From positions 136,000,828 to 136,064,827 of the forward strand of contig CM043700.1 in assembly GCA_023935145.1 (NCBI GenBank): a DNA stretch of 64,000 bases, given 5' to 3'. Positions within the stretch are counted from its first letter, which is position 1. Each line of letters begins with the position of its first letter. Made by a program: the position numbers and the translations under genes. The stretch comes from Bretschneidera sinensis (taxonomy: Eukaryota; Streptophyta; Magnoliopsida; Brassicales; Akaniaceae). The notes beneath the pieces were generated by a model. It saw only the letters and a list, made by a program, of their open reading frames with translations, was not told where the DNA came from and made no database searches. Of this stretch, positions 38,501-52,142 are shown piece by piece.

Positions 38501-39484
38501 AACAACCACAACAGTCCAACAGTTCCATCATGCATCCTAGTAAAATCTTCTAGAATTATTCTGAGAGCCTGTTTAAGTTAGCTGAAGAAAACCAACTTAT
38601 AGCTATGCAGATTCTGAGTGAATCAGGTTCTTAAAGCGGGTTAATAAAATAAGCAATTTGGCATTGGGCAAAAAGGGTTGAAGCCACAAATAAGTTGTGA
38701 ACATGTTTCGAAAAAGTGTGTTGGAATTAGCTTATAGCTATTAAACTGACGACAAAGGGAATGAGAGGATATGGTTCTTGTTCTTTGTTTTGGAAGATTG
38801 ATTTTCACCTAATTTTTATTTAAATAAATTATTTTTATAATAAATATTAGTAAATATAAATAATATTTAAGGTTATTTAAATGAAACTGAAAATATTTTA
38901 GTAAATTACAATTTCATTATTTTTTATTTATGTTAACTTAGTGTAATATAATGGTGAGTATAATATTAATAACTATTAGTTGGATATTAATAACTAATGA
39001 GTTGCATATTAATAACTACATTAAACAAACAGTCAACAAAACGAATTTAAACAAACTGAGCTAACGATAGGCAATGAAACTAATTGAATACTTATAATTA
39101 ATATTAATAATCATTGTCTATAATTAATTACCATTTAAAAAACAAAAATAAAAAATTATTTCAATTTTATTTCCATAATCAAAACAAAAAAAACTAAAAG
39201 AAGCCATATACAAATCCGTTCAAATATTTTTATTTTCATAAAAAGCTTTTAAAAAAAAGGAATATAGAAAACCATAAATAAATCGAAAGAAAATTAAAAA
39301 ATCAAAACAAGAAAATTAAAAAAAAGAGGCTAGAACTGGCCTAGACCAGATCTGAGGACCGCCACACCAACAGTGGCCTGCACAGCTGCTTTTCAGGCCA
39401 TGTGCGGCCGTGCTACTGCTCCAGCGCAGGCACGGACATGGCCTGGTGCGACCAGAGAGGAAAAAGAATGGTAGGGTAAAATCA

Positions 39485-39486
<2 letters not shown>

Positions 39487-39520
<34 letters not shown>
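39487..39520. repeat. (TA)n microsatellite
   Basis: About 16 TA repeats in the 2.2-kb intron between helicase exons 4 and 5. It lies inside a 1.2-kb segment whose ends (agcctgtttaagttagct near 38572 and aactttatccaaacagagtc near 39740) look weakly inverted. Confidence 0.85.
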
Positions 39521-39524
<4 letters not shown>

Positions 39525-42500
39525 GAAAAGAAAAAAAAAACTCAGGGGTATTATGGTCTTTTAATTGGTCAACCCAACTTATGAAAATGAGATTAAATCC
39601 ATAAGTTGGCTGCCTCCAGCTTACCAAAACTCAGCTTAAAGCAGATTAAAGTTGTCATCTTTAATCACCTCCCAAGTTATCCAAACATGTAGGAGCAAAT
39701 ATAAAACCAGCCTCTGGTTTGACAAAGTGATAACTTTATCCAAACAGAGTCTTATAGCAGACTAAGAGAGAGTATGAACATGAGCTTCTGCTATTGGCCT
39801 CAATTCTAAGTTCACTCTCCATAAGCATTACATGCAAAACACTCCTAAGACAAACAACTTCATTCAAAGATCTCGGAGATAATTTCACATCCTAAACTTT
39901 AAACTAGACAACTGTCTCCCTGATGTAAATGACCATGCAGAGATGCGGTGGGCAAATACAAACTATTGTGAAATATGAGAATACGCAGATGAGATCTGAC
40001 AGTGGTTTGTGAAAATGTATCACATAAACAGTGGATCTATTACTATGCCTGCGTTCATTAGCATATAATACACTTACATTTTCCACGTGATTGTTAGAGC
40101 GTTGTTGATGTACCAAATTAATGATCCTCTCGTGAATTGCTCTCTTCTTCTTCATCACATCAGCCACCTGCAAGTAAGCCATATCCTCATTGTACTACTA
40201 GATAAATAGGAGCATAGCAATAAATATAGAGGGAATAGACAAATGTATACGAAATCAAAGATCAGCAGAAGAAAGATAAAAGAAAGGAAAATCCCCAAGA
40301 AAGACAAAACATGACTAAGTTCACGCACATTTCAGTACATATCAAGCTCTTAAGATAGTTTTTTTAATTGGGTGACACCCCCTTGGTGCCTTTGATATAT
40401 ATAAATTTTTATTGAAAAAATTGAGAAGTTACTATAAGTAATTGTAAATCATATCTACCTACACAGAAAAAAGAGAAAAAGATGGCCAAAAATGGGCTCA
40501 CCTGTAGATGCTTTGATTTGGCAGCTTCACCTTCTGCTTCCAAAATGGTCTGCTTTGGCCTAATATAAATCAATAGTTAAAATTTCACAAGAACCCCCTC
40601 CCCTTCTAAAAAAAATGGGGAAGATAGCAATTTAGGAAAACAAATTAATCTCTTTCTTAAAAGTAGAAAAAGAAACCAAGAAGCTTCAAGTACTCACCTA
40701 AATGTCTTCAAGCGCTCAGAAAGTGCCATTGCCATTAAATCACCACCTTCCAGAACATTTTTAAATATAGGATGCAACCATTCTCGGGATAAATCCTTTG
40801 TTCTTTTAATGGATTCCCGTGAAGGCAAGGGCTTCGTTTTCGAGTACAAGCGAAATGCGTTTGTACAGGTTTTTGCATAGAAGTCAGCTCCGCAGATGAA
40901 TCAATGATTTCTCGAACTCTGTCTGAAATAAGATCAATAACTGTCTGGGGAAAACGCCCATAAACAGTTTTTTTATTTGAAATTGCTTGATCAATTTTAC
41001 TCATCACTCCATCTATATCCTGCAAAACCTCCTCCTCAGAGGGCGCAGCCCTGACTGGTTTTGAGAGAAATAGATGAAGATCCAAAAGGTACGGCATATC
41101 CTCAGATGTCAAAAAAGAAAATGCAGGTACCAGTCCGACCTGCCCTAGCAGCTCGCCCTACTTGATGGACAAAAATTTTAGGTTTTGGGGGAAAGTCCTA
41201 GTTGATGACATTATCAAGCAAAGGTATGTCAATTCCCCTAGCTGTGACATCTGTCACAATTAACAACATAGTCTTTCTTGCTCTGAACCTTGATACATGA
41301 ATCTTGCGAGCATCTTGGTCCATATCACCATAGGATACAGAGGGCTCAATACCCTCTTCCCTAAACAATATATTAAGGAACTCCACATGATGTTTTGTGG
41401 AAACAAATATCAACGTCTGCTGATCAGAACCAATGTGCTCCCTTATCAAATACAGCAATGCTGCATGTTTCTCTTCCTGGCGTAAGGTGAAAAAGGCAAG
41501 CTTCAAGTCGGGACTAATCTTGGTTTCCACATCTAGCCGCACGAGCTGAGGATCTCGCAGACCAGCCTTAGCAAATTCGGCAAGAGCACTAGGTAAGGTG
41601 GCACTAAAAAGCAAAGTCTGGCGATTTTCACTCAACTGGGCAAGGATTTTATGCAACTGTTCAGCAAAACCCGTGCCAAAAAGACTATCTGCTTCATCGA
41701 AAACCACATACTCAACTGTACGAAGTGACATGTCGTCTACTTCACACAAATGGTGCATAAGCCTACCAGGAGTTGCAATAATGACATCAGGATTTTGTGC
41801 CAATTCTTCAAACTGGCTTTCTATGCTATCACCACCAACCAGCAAACTAATACGGAGATCTGAAACAATGATGACAAGTAAGGACATGTCATTTTTTGGT
41901 TTGATGTAAATGAAATCAAAGGAAAACACAATATCCAACAGTCAATTAGGTCAGCCAGCACTTCAGAAAAAGTACGATGCCCTATTCCAGAAAGCTGGTC
42001 TGCCATGCATATTTTTCAGTTATAACTTATAGTCTTATAGTAATCTAATTATCTCAATATCGAGCAATCTCGTCTATCACCATTTATATTGAGGCCAAAC
42101 TCTATTTTCCTCATCTAGTTTTCTTCCAACAAACATGGAGCATAACCTCAGCTCCAATGCAGGTCTTCCTCACAAAGACCACTAAAAATCAAACTTAACT
42201 TATTTCCAAAACAATCCTCATTATCTTTGACGAAAAGCAATATATGTATACACGTTAACCTTTTTCATTTTCACAACACAACTTTCCCGGCAGTACAAAA
42301 AGGACTGATTCTCTTTAGCTGTTACTACTTCAATTGCATTAATCTCCCACCAGGTTCCAGCTAAATCAATTAATTAAGCATGGAACATTCAAATCTTCAA
42401 AACTCTCATTGTTAAGCTAAGGAAACCAACTTAGAAAGAAAAAAGAATCTGAAACAATCGATAACAAAGAAGAAATTTCTCAAGACCCCAAACCTGTAAA

Positions 42501-42866
42501 CTTCCCCAACTCCTTGGCGAACTTAAAGGTCTGCAAGGCCAAGTCTCGCGTGGGAGACAAGATGAGAGCCCTAACCCCTCCCTGGGGAACGTGTTGCTTG
42601 AGCTTCTCGAGCATGCGGACGAGGAAGGCGGCTGTTTTTCCGGAGCTGGTTCGGGCCATGGCGACGACGTCAGCGCTAGCGAGGATGAGGGGCATGGTCT
42701 TCCGCTGGATCGGGGTGGGGACCTTGTAACCCTTCCGCTTGATTCCTCCAAAAATGGTGGGGCTCAGGTTCAATGACTCGAACCCTCCTGATTTTGCTTT
42801 TTTCTTCTGTTTCTCCATTCGTTTTAGGTCCTCTTTGGAGCTCACAAGGAGCTGTTTTTGACCCAT

Positions 42867-45167
42867 ACTGAATGCAAAAGGTGGAGATTACATACAGATC
42901 ACGGAGGGAGTGGCTATGGAGTCCGTTTGAAAGAATCGGCTTATATGCTCCCGCGTGTATGTTTGTTTGAGCTCCCGAATCCTGACTATTGAACGGCAAA
43001 ATCTAAACCCTTAGGAGGTTTTTCCTTCTTCTCTTTGTGGGGTTTTATTCAATGGGCCCAAATGGAATGGATTGAAATTTAACCCAAAGTTTGCCCAATT
43101 AGAAGAGCCCTAACCTACATGGCCGAGTCACTCTTATCATTGTTTCTTTTTCCAATCATCACAAAGAAGTAGAGAACAAGAGGGAAAAAAATTCGTTGGT
43201 TCTGTGAGATGGTTTTTTGTTTTTTTCTTTCTACATGAATATATAAATTAAAAGTCTTTCGATCATAATTCAAATTGTGAATTGAGAACATTGAGGAAGC
43301 CAAAGAATTGTGAGATACATGCTGTGAAGTGAGGAGGAGAAATTATTATGTGATCCTGATCCTATACAGTATTACTATTCGTTCATTGGTAATATGAGAA
43401 ACTCAAATGGTAATTTAAAATAACTTGAGTGATAATTTTAAAAACTCGAGTAATACCAATATGATGTGTTACTCGAGTTTTTTTAAATTACCACTTGATT
43501 TCTTCATATTACCAATAGACAAATGATAACATTGTGTAAAATTAAGAGCACCCAATAAAATCTCGTGAAGTGAAAAGCCCTTTTATATGATAGTTGGTAA
43601 TATTTGACTAGATTTTTAGGTGAAATTACTTTTTTGTATTTGATCACATGTAATTTTCAATCGGGTGGTGCTTTCGAGTTATGGGTTTACTTTTTTACTT
43701 TCATAGAATGTTACATATGGTCATCTGATTGATGAGGAAAATTTATCTTACATTAATATTGAAAAATCTCAAATATCAAATGTCATTTAAAATTTGAAAC
43801 TTCTCACAAACCAAAAAAAAAAAACCATTATTTAAAATTTATAAAACTACAAAAATAAGCAAATATATGATCTCGAAAATTGAATAACATAAAAAGAGAG
43901 ATTTATGCCTCTTTGTTCTGTCATACTCTATAATGTCATCATGGTGATAGAATAAGAGCAAAGATATAAAAAAAAAATAATCTTTCTAAACGTGAAAATA
44001 TAATATTTCTATACTTATTTTTCATCATATATAAGAAATTATGAAATTGTATAATGAAATAATCATTTTTTTATTTACTTTTTTCATCAAATGTAAAATG
44101 GATGAAACTGTTTTATTTTATCCACATATTAATATTATCATTTTCTTAATCCAATGTGCAAACGTTTACATAATCAGTTAAAAGATAAATTGTGCATACA
44201 ATTATTTTCATTTGTTTTTTTCTTTGAATCAAAATTAATCTGTTAAATCAGTTTGGAAACAAATAAAAATTGAATTCATTTTATTTTTTAATGAATTAAA
44301 AATAAAATTTATTTAGAAATAAATTTTTATATTAGATTTTTTTATATTAAATTGTAGAATTTCTTTTTATTATCATATTTAAAATATTTGAAATAAATAA
44401 ATAAAAGATCAAAAAATGAGGGATGGAATGGAAAGGGGAGGGAGAGATAATATTTTGATCAAAATAGCTTTTTACTCTTCATTTTGTAAAATTCATTTGT
44501 AAATTCTATCAATTTTGATAAAATTTGCAACGAACAAACTCAATTTCACAATGAATTCCATAATTTTATTTATTCTAAGCATGATAACTATAAAATTCAA
44601 AATAAAATTCATAAAATTCATTTAATCCAAACAGAGTGTTAGTCTCTCAACTCAATAGTTAAATTAGTGTAATCATAGGTGTACGCATTAACCGACTATG
44701 ATTATAACTATTATCATCCTTATTAGTGCTTAGATTGTAGTAATTGTCTTTCCTTTCAAGGATTGAATTCTTACTCCTCTTAAGGAGCACTTGCAATTTA
44801 AAATTAGTGTCTAACAATGGTCAAACAGAAAGTTATCATTCAACTGTATGATGAACTTATAAGAAATGTCAGGGAAACATTGAAATTAGATAATATGATT
44901 TATCATTAATCAATAAAATAATTGGACCAATTATGGCATATTATACAAAGGAAGTTTTTCAGGTTTAAGCTAAATCACTTGGCCCAACTGTAATCAAGGA
45001 GTAAATATTCATAAGATACAATTAAGGAAAGTTTGGAAAGGTATTAAAGTTAGCTTAAAACATGTTATCTAAAATTGTTTTAAAGCAAATTTTACCAAAA
45101 ACCAATTTAAACTAACATACTTTAAACTAGTTTTAATACCTTTCCAAAAACATCGTTTTAATCGGTT
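42867..45167. other. Intergenic, helicase pseudogene to AAA-ATPase
   Basis: No gene recognised. It holds the promoter side of the helicase pseudogene, a palindromic MITE-like element (43384-43516) and a probable second MITE-like element (about 44250-44640, ends gtttggaaacaaat and tttaatccaaacagagtg). The rest is A/T-rich. Confidence 0.5.
43384..43516. mobile_element. Palindromic mini-MITE
   Basis: Arms of about 37 bp (cattggtaatatgagaaact... and ...tcttcatattaccaatag) are inverted copies. They enclose a second inverted pair around actcgagtaata/tgttactcgagt. Together they would fold into one long hairpin. Non-coding. Confidence 0.7.
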
Positions 45168-47458
45168 TTATGTCAAATATATGCATCTCACCTCAGTCTT
45201 ACTCTCACCATGCTTCTCACATTCTTTCTTACTACTTTTCTTTCCTTTCTTTTCTTTCTCACATTCTTTCTTACTACCTTTCTTTCCTTTCTTTACGACT
45301 TCTTTTATAGTCTTCTCTTCTCCATTCTTATTCCCAGCTTCCTCATTTTCATTACTCTTCGCATTTAGAAATTCAATGAGACTTTCAAGTGCAACTTCAG
45401 GATCGTCACTTTTCATCAACTGCTGTGCCACTTCTGCTGGAGTAACCTCAACGTTCTGCATAAGATTTTCAATGGATCCAAAAAGTTTGTGATCTTTGAT
45501 CCCAAGATATGTCGTGGCAAGCTTTTTGAAACCAAAAGGAGTACAATAACCCATGTAAATATGAACATCCATCCGACCCGGCCGTAACAGAGCTGGATCT
45601 AACTTCTCTTTGTGATTCGTGGTGAAGATGATTATTCTTTCGTCTCCACAACTTGACCATAACCCATCAATGAAATTAAGTAGCCCTGACAGTGTTACCT
45701 GTAAAATTAAATGAACCCCCAAAAAAAACACTTCTATCAGGCTTTCAAGTTCATTTCTTAAATTGTGTTTTGTTCGATGTTTGGATTGAGAGAAACAGAA
45801 TAAATGAAAAGGAATGATACATTCATATAATTTTAAATTTAATAAAAGGAACACCTATTCCTTCCATTCCTTTCCTTTATTTTCGTTCATCTTTATTCAA
45901 AAATAAAGAAACGAAAAGATGAATATATATTTAAAGGGAAGGGATGAAACTACCTCCAGTTCCTTCCTTATTTATTTGGGTTGTGAGAGAATAGAGGGAA
46001 AGGAAAAAAAAATGTGTAACTCTTCACTTTCTTTCTTTTCCCTTCATTTTCCTCTATCCAAACACAAAAACTCTCAAAGAGTAATACCCAATCCCCTCTT
46101 TTCTCTTTTCTTTCCCCTCAAATTCACTCCACTCCAAAACACATTATTTGATAATGAGACGAAAACAAAAACAGAGGAACAACAACAATAACAATCCCCT
46201 GAAAGAATTATTGGGAGGAGAGGGGATAAAATACTCTCCCATCCCTTTCCCATCCTCTTTTTAAAAAAACACTAGTTATAGCTTATAATATCCATTCTCC
46301 TCCCATTTCTTTCTTTCCCACCCAATCCCCTCCGTCCCAATCACGTTGCTTAGATAAGGATAGAACACAAAAACAGAGGGAAAAAAACAAAAGAACAACA
46401 ACAACAAAAAAATGAACTAAGAAGAAAAATGAATATAAGAAGCATGAATTAGTATTAGTTACCCCTGGATCAATAGTAGGCAGCTTGGTCGGCTCCTCAT
46501 CGTCTGAATCTGAATCTGATTCAGCACCACCACGTTCGTGTGACACCTTTGTGCTGCAATCTATGTCCTCAATTAGCAGAATGGATCGGTTGGTGGTGGA
46601 GGTGAGAATCCGCCTTAAATCAGCATCACTTTTAACACTTTGAAACTGAAGATCATAAATGTTGTACCTCATGTAATTAGCAATGGCTGCAACCAGCGAC
46701 GATTTCCCAGTCCCCGGTGGGCCGTAGAGAAGGTAACCCCGTTTCCAAGCTCTACCCACGCTCTCAAAGAATTCCTTTCTCTGCACAAAGGCGTCGAGAT
46801 CTTCAATTATAGATTGCTTGAGCTCCGGCTCCATTGCTACAGTGTCAAAGGTAGAAGGGTGTCTGAAAATAGTTGATTCCCACATCGAATAATCCTGGTT
46901 GTATGTGTAAATGTTGAGGCTCTCACGCTTCTTCAAGATGGATTGCGCTGTTCTTGAAATGTAGGGGAAGTAATTCTTCAGGATTCCCTCTCTAAATTTT
47001 TTCTTGCAAGTGAGATTAAAGTATCTTCTATCACGGAGGTAGTACTTTTTGGACTCCACTGAGTGAAGACTCCACTCTAAATGAATCCCTTGGTATTCAT
47101 CAATGATTTTGATGTCTACAGGAATGCTTGGTTTTGGTGGAGCTGTTGGGTTGTGTGAGTCATTTGAGCCGATGAGGAGACTGGTGGTGGAAGGGCCGAT
47201 TTTGGTAGGAAGATAGACTTCAACAGCTCGAAAGGTTTCGTTATGGACAGCTTGCCAGCGTTCTTCGATGACAAAAGTGAAGTCAGATGAAAAACGAGAG
47301 GATATGATATCGGAGAATTTTGAGGCTAAGAAATCTTGCAAACGCTTTGGGATCATTTCGTTCAAGATTGTTCGGATTAACATGGTTAAGGCAGAGAGAG
47401 AGGCATAGGCAGAGAGGAGGGTGGAAACAGAGGGAAGTTCTTTCAACAGAGAAGCCAT
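45168..47458 (-). CDS. BCS1-like AAA-ATPase, two exons, intact
   Basis: CDS is complement(45168-45698, 46463-47458), 508 residues. The intron (45699-46462) has GT-AG edges and rejoins cleanly as D-P-G/V-T-L-S-G. The chosen start begins MASLLKELPS; an in-frame ATG 150 bp upstream would add residues not expected in the family. Domains: an N-terminal hydrophobic helix (about 10-30), an AAA-associated region (about 35-135), then an AAA core. The core has Walker A GPPGTGKS at 246-253, Walker B ILLIEDID at 293-300, sensor TTN at 358-360 and RPGR arginines at 371/374. The tail (about 455-508) is Lys/Glu-rich with a near-duplicate of KKGKK-SKKECEK. Plant relatives (At1g43910, AATP1/HSR4-type) are membrane-anchored ATPases, some mitochondrial and stress-induced. 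The exact substrate is unknown. All catalytic motifs are intact. Confidence 0.93.
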
Positions 47459-49351
47459 TTTTATCTTTCTCGAACTCAAAAACACACATATAATTATACA
47501 ACAGAGAGAGAGGGCTCCTTCCCTTCTGTTGAAAGTGGAAACTAGTAAATGAAATGAAAAGTAGAGGGTCGATTGTGAATGTGAGTTATATTTGTCATGC
47601 TTGGGCAATTGTGTCTAAAATAAGCGATCTGACACCTCTATAAATTAGGGACATTTTTTATTCTTTCAACTGTTACCTTCCGTAGAAAACAAAATCACGA
47701 AACCAACCCTAACTACGGTTGTCGGCACGTGGAATTCTTGCAGTTATTGACTCCTATTAAGATTAACCCTCAGATTTTGCAAAACAGAAGATCGGACCAT
47801 TTTCGTCATTTTATTGGCAGTGTTTTCCACTAACAGTCGCTTGGCCGACCCTTCATCCGCGTAAGCAGCACGTGCGACGATCAATGCCAATGGATAAGGA
47901 CGAAACTTGACTTGAATATAGATAGTCAGTGGAATCTATCGATGATGTATTTTTTCGATTATTTATTAATTTATTTTTTTTTTCAAAAAAATGTATCGGG
48001 CGAATAAAAGAATGAATATGCTTTATTGAATTACTTTTAATATTTTTTTTTAGTTTTATGGCTTTCCTAATTTTTTTTTCTTTGTAATTTGATTCACATT
48101 AATTTGGATACACGTGAATAAATAACATAATGTGAACGGAATTAGGTAGCTAAATACCTAAAGATTAAAAAATATATAATAAAATAAAAAGAAAGAGACC
48201 AGAAGCTCTGACATTGACTAAGACTGAAATCTCTGGCATGCGAATGAAAAGCAGCAAGAGTGAACGACCACTATTATTTACAAGAAAGTTCCAACTTTAT
48301 TACGTGTACTTTTTTTTGTCGTCCTTATATGGAAAATGCTAGGAAGATGCATGCCTTGTAAAGCAAGCACGCATACACGGTGTTAACACCGTTTAGCGTT
48401 TCTTATTTGGGGCCGAAAGATTACTACTTGGGCTTGCATATTACTGGCAGAATATGCTACCTTGGTAAAGCACTAATACTGATAGTAAACTAAATAAGAA
48501 GATTAAAATATTTATGGACGGTGTTAAAGATGGAAAACCATTGGTTGGGCCCCATGACCATGATCTTAGAATCTTGGAAGAAGAAAAAACACACAACACG
48601 CCAACAAAATTTGCTTTCTTGGTCATCAAAAGACCAAACATCAGAAGGTGCTTGCCTGTCAATTGTCATTCAGGACAATAATAAGTTACTTCCTCTTTTC
48701 TTTTCTGTTGTAAAATTTTCTCAATGCCAAACTACTCCGAGAAATTCGCGTCTCATGTTAGGGTCACCAAGCGCCATGCTTTTTACAGTATCACAACAGA
48801 TATAGTCGATGTAGAACCTCTTAATAAGGTCCATTGTTGCAGAGCTTATGCATCCCATCCTATCTGACCAATCTTTTCAGAAAATAAAAATAAAGCAAAA
48901 GGTGAGGGTAACAACAATCAGAGTTTGAACAAATTATAACATGTCACCACCAATAGTTTTAGTGTATGGGTGAGCTTGGGTTAAGTCCTCTCATTGTGAT
49001 GGAGTGTGACAAACTTTTATCCGATGATCTAACATTAATCAACACTTACGTCTAACTCATGTGTTGACACAAAATTGATAGGGACTTTACTCTCTTTCTT
49101 CCAAAATTTTTTAGCACAAAAATAAAATTATGACATCATAACTTGAAAACTCCTCATAGCCGCAACTAGTAGACCAGTAACAAAAGGACCAGCTAAAAGA
49201 AACTTGTCAATCGAAATCCCTAATTTTTCTGGCTTGAGTGCTACCACCATCTTTAGTGCAAGACAAAACACCAGTAAGAGGTGCTTTATCTTTAACTACA
49301 ATATATGGGAAAACAGACCCCTGAGATAAATTACAACCTTGATGAATCTGA
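47459..49351. other. Intergenic, AAA-ATPase to PP2C pseudogene
   Basis: The right part of this stretch follows the stop of the PP2C pseudogene, and the left part is the presumed promoter and 5' leader of the AAA-ATPase, which includes a GA-rich run near 47505. No further gene is recognised. Open frames at 48441-48805 lie opposite one another and show no domain. Confidence 0.5.
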
Positions 49352-51421
49352 TTATGAGTTTTCAAATCGAACTACAACGCAATTAATGTTGTCAGAGCTT
49401 CCTCTTGCGTAAGCTTCTAGTACAATTTTTCTGGATGCTGCTGCTGCTGCTGCATCTGTTATATGTCCTCCACTATGGCCAGAGCATCCTGAAAACAGAA
49501 GCAAATAGAGATGCTTGATTCCACTAATAGTGAGATACACCCAGCAAATGCTATCCAAATCACTGAGATTAGAGTTGTTCAAACAGTCAGTTCGGACGGT
49601 ATGAGTCGATTAAAAAAATTAACTGATCATTTTGGTATAAAATATTTTGTTCCAACCCGACCAATGACCAATTTTATTAGTGTATTCCAATTTTTTTTGG
49701 AGTTATTGACCAGACATTAAAAATATATTATTTTATATATATTTATAATTATTAATAATTTAATAATATGTATAGTATGAGTTAATTTTTTTTATATATT
49801 TATAATTATTAATAAAGTTATTATCATCAAACACCTTTACATTTTGTCTTGTATTTCAATGTTCCCTTCTTATTTTAAAAATGATCAATCTACCCCTTAT
49901 ATTATAAGTATGTATCCAATAAACCCCTTTTAGTGATAATTCTGACGAAACTGATATCGATGTACACAAAAATCTTGACCAAAGTTGATACCGACGCACA
50001 AAAAAATCTTGACTAATTTTTATTCCTTATTTAGTAGTTAAAGATTTTTGAGTGCGTGAATATCAATTTCGCCGGAATTATCACTAGAAGGGTTTATTGG
50101 ACACATATCTAAAATGTAGAAGGTAAATTGATCGTCTTTAAAATGTAAAAGGAACATTGAAACATATAGCTAAATGTAGGAGTGTTTGGTAATAATAACC
50201 TTTGTTAATAATTTAATTTATATATTAATAATTTATTAAGTAAATAAGTTGGTTAATAAGCCAGTTCAATTAAGAATTATTTTGTCTACCAACCGATCCG
50301 ACTTACCGACTTATAAATATGAAACACCCTACTCATACCATATATCCGACTTAACCGAACCAAATTTTTTAATCGGTTCGAAACTGGTGCCCTAACTGAG
50401 ATGTAAATTGTAAGAGAAGATAAAACTATCCTATCACTCTTCAATGAAATTATAACTGAATTCCTGAACAAGAATCTACATTATTGGAATATGGAAGAAC
50501 ACTTGTTTTAGAAACAAAAGGAATGCTCTATGCGGGCATTCACAAAATCAAAACATGTAACCCAGAGCATTTATAGATGCTACATCTAGTTTACAACATT
50601 GGTGGCTTGGGAAAATCTAGAGGACACAAGTTCAACCAAACAGCGGTGCTTCTCTGTAGGGCTGTACACTCAGAGTGCGCAGCACTAGAGCTTGTATAAT
50701 TTTCAAACCTTTGGAAAGTAAACAAGAAAACACAAACTCTCAGACACAGCATATGCAACTAACTGGCTTAATGCATAAATGGGCAGGAAATTTACGAGAA
50801 ACTGTCCAGTAACTTGAGGCCAGCATCCTCTATTACATAATCAAAGATTTATTTCATATGGCATACATAGTAACCTAAATATTACACAACCCTCACCATA
50901 ACAACAAAAGAAGAAAGTCAGGGAAGACCACTCTTAAGTGTCAAGGGAAGATGGTAAAAGAGAATACCAATAAGTTAGTAGCTGCAATTAAGAGGAAAGG
51001 AAGGAAAGAGACAGGTACTTAGGTAAGCACCTCCCATTTGAGAGTATGATTATTAGAAAGAGTGAAAGACTAATACATATAAGTGAAATATGACAACCAT
51101 AAGGTATTGATTTAATTGAAAGGGTAGCACGAACGTCATGCTCTCTCAAGATAAATGCTAATTAGATACTAATAACAGAAGGTTGGAAAAAGTAACAGGG
51201 ATGTGCAGCCGCCACAAATTTTCAGCCAGGGTAGGTGTTACTGTGTTAACTGCACAATATCTTATGGTACTACCAAAAGTATAAGCTGAACATACTTCTC
51301 CTTTAGAGATGACAACCACCTAACCTGCTGGAGCCTCGGAGCTAACGCCCCCTTTGAATCGTTCTGTTTTTGAAGATCTGAGGTGGGTGGTTTCAGGAAA
51401 AAATACATTAACCCACTTGCC

Positions 51422-51442
51422 GGGGGGGGGGGGGGGGGGGGG
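51422..51442. repeat. (G)21 homopolymer
   Basis: Twenty-one G, then AGGGG, in the last intron of the PP2C pseudogene. Confidence 0.9.
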
Positions 51443-51667
51443 AGGGGTACAGGGCGGGCAGTGACAGTTTTAGTATGTTCCAACCCTAGATAAAGAAATC
51501 TCAATTTACCCTTATTTTTTGTTTTATTTACGTCACTTATATATTCACACTATTAGGGTTTTTTTTACCTTATTTCAGCTGCCTCTCTCTCCACTGTGTC
51601 ACGGTCATTTTAAATCTGGGACAGAGAAGATAGAGAGAGAGTGAGGAAGAGCAAGAGAGAGAAGAGA

Positions 51668-51683
51668 GGGGGGGGGGGGGGGG
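51668..51683. repeat. (G)16 homopolymer after GA-rich run
   Basis: Sixteen G following a gagagag purine stretch, in the same PP2C intron. Confidence 0.9.
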
Positions 51684-52142
51684 TGGTGGCGACCAGCGAG
51701 GCCAGACGAATCCATGATTCATAGATCTTCTATCTTTTTCTTGACTTTTTTATATCATAAATCATTGAGTGCTATATTTGTGGTATTCTTCTTTCTTTCT
51801 TTTTTTGTGATGTGTGTGGTTGTTGTGATGTTGCTGGGGATAAGTGACTGCGGTTATGGTGGTATTCAAACAGCACGACAGGGCGGAGGAAGGGTGAGTG
51901 GAGAACTAGGCGGGGCAGATACAGGATATCTGCCTCATTGTCATCCCTACCTCATGTTGGGCATCACCACACCTAATCTTGACATTTTCCAAATTTGGGA
52001 ATTTAATTTATATAAGGACATGCACAAAAAAAAGGTTGTAGCATATCATGTTGCTTGTACACTTAAAAATTCAAATGCTATGAAACAAAATATCCACAAA
52101 ATAATTGATCCAAAAATAAATACAGATAATATCTTTAGTGAA

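Larger units (their letters stand above)
33212..42866 (-). pseudogene. DEAD-box RNA helicase, RH29/DBP10 family, decayed
   Basis: Eleven exon-like blocks are visible on the minus strand: 42494-42866, 40698-41859, 40502-40559, 40078-40167, 37860-37905, 37572-37648, 37329-37381, 36343-36424, 36197-36253, 34725-34863 and 33212 to about 33410. Most have GT-AG edges and matching phases. The intact relatives are nucleolar helicases for 60S ribosome assembly. Recognisable parts are [40 protein letters not shown], a DBP10-like C-terminal region and the basic tail KGKNFGKNGKRGKAK. Lesions: GSGKT reads SSGKT; TAG replaces Trp at 41198-41200; motif VI begins HQVGRAAR instead of HR; an extra base follows RTGT near 41125; one base is missing near 40880; and the last exon does not join in frame. 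Retained introns show it is not a retrocopy. Confidence 0.88.

Noticed and set aside
38565..39755. Possible 1.2-kb hAT-like element with weak inverted ends in a helicase intron
   Set aside because: The inverted similarity is short and imperfect, no target duplication is seen and no transposase is encoded. It is not supported enough for a feature.
42431..42999. Overlapping frames in the GC-richer first helicase exon
   Set aside because: Frames at 42431-42751, 42514-42776 and 42676-42999 are shadows of the exon encoding the helicase motif I region.
44250..44640. Second hAT-type MITE
   Set aside because: The ends resemble each other only loosely (gtttggaaacaaat versus the reverse of tttaatccaaac), so it is mentioned only in the spacer entry.
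47459..47608. N-terminal extension of the AAA-ATPase from an upstream in-frame ATG
   Set aside because: The extra residues look like translated leader sequence. The family start MASLLKELPS with its hydrophobic helix fits better.
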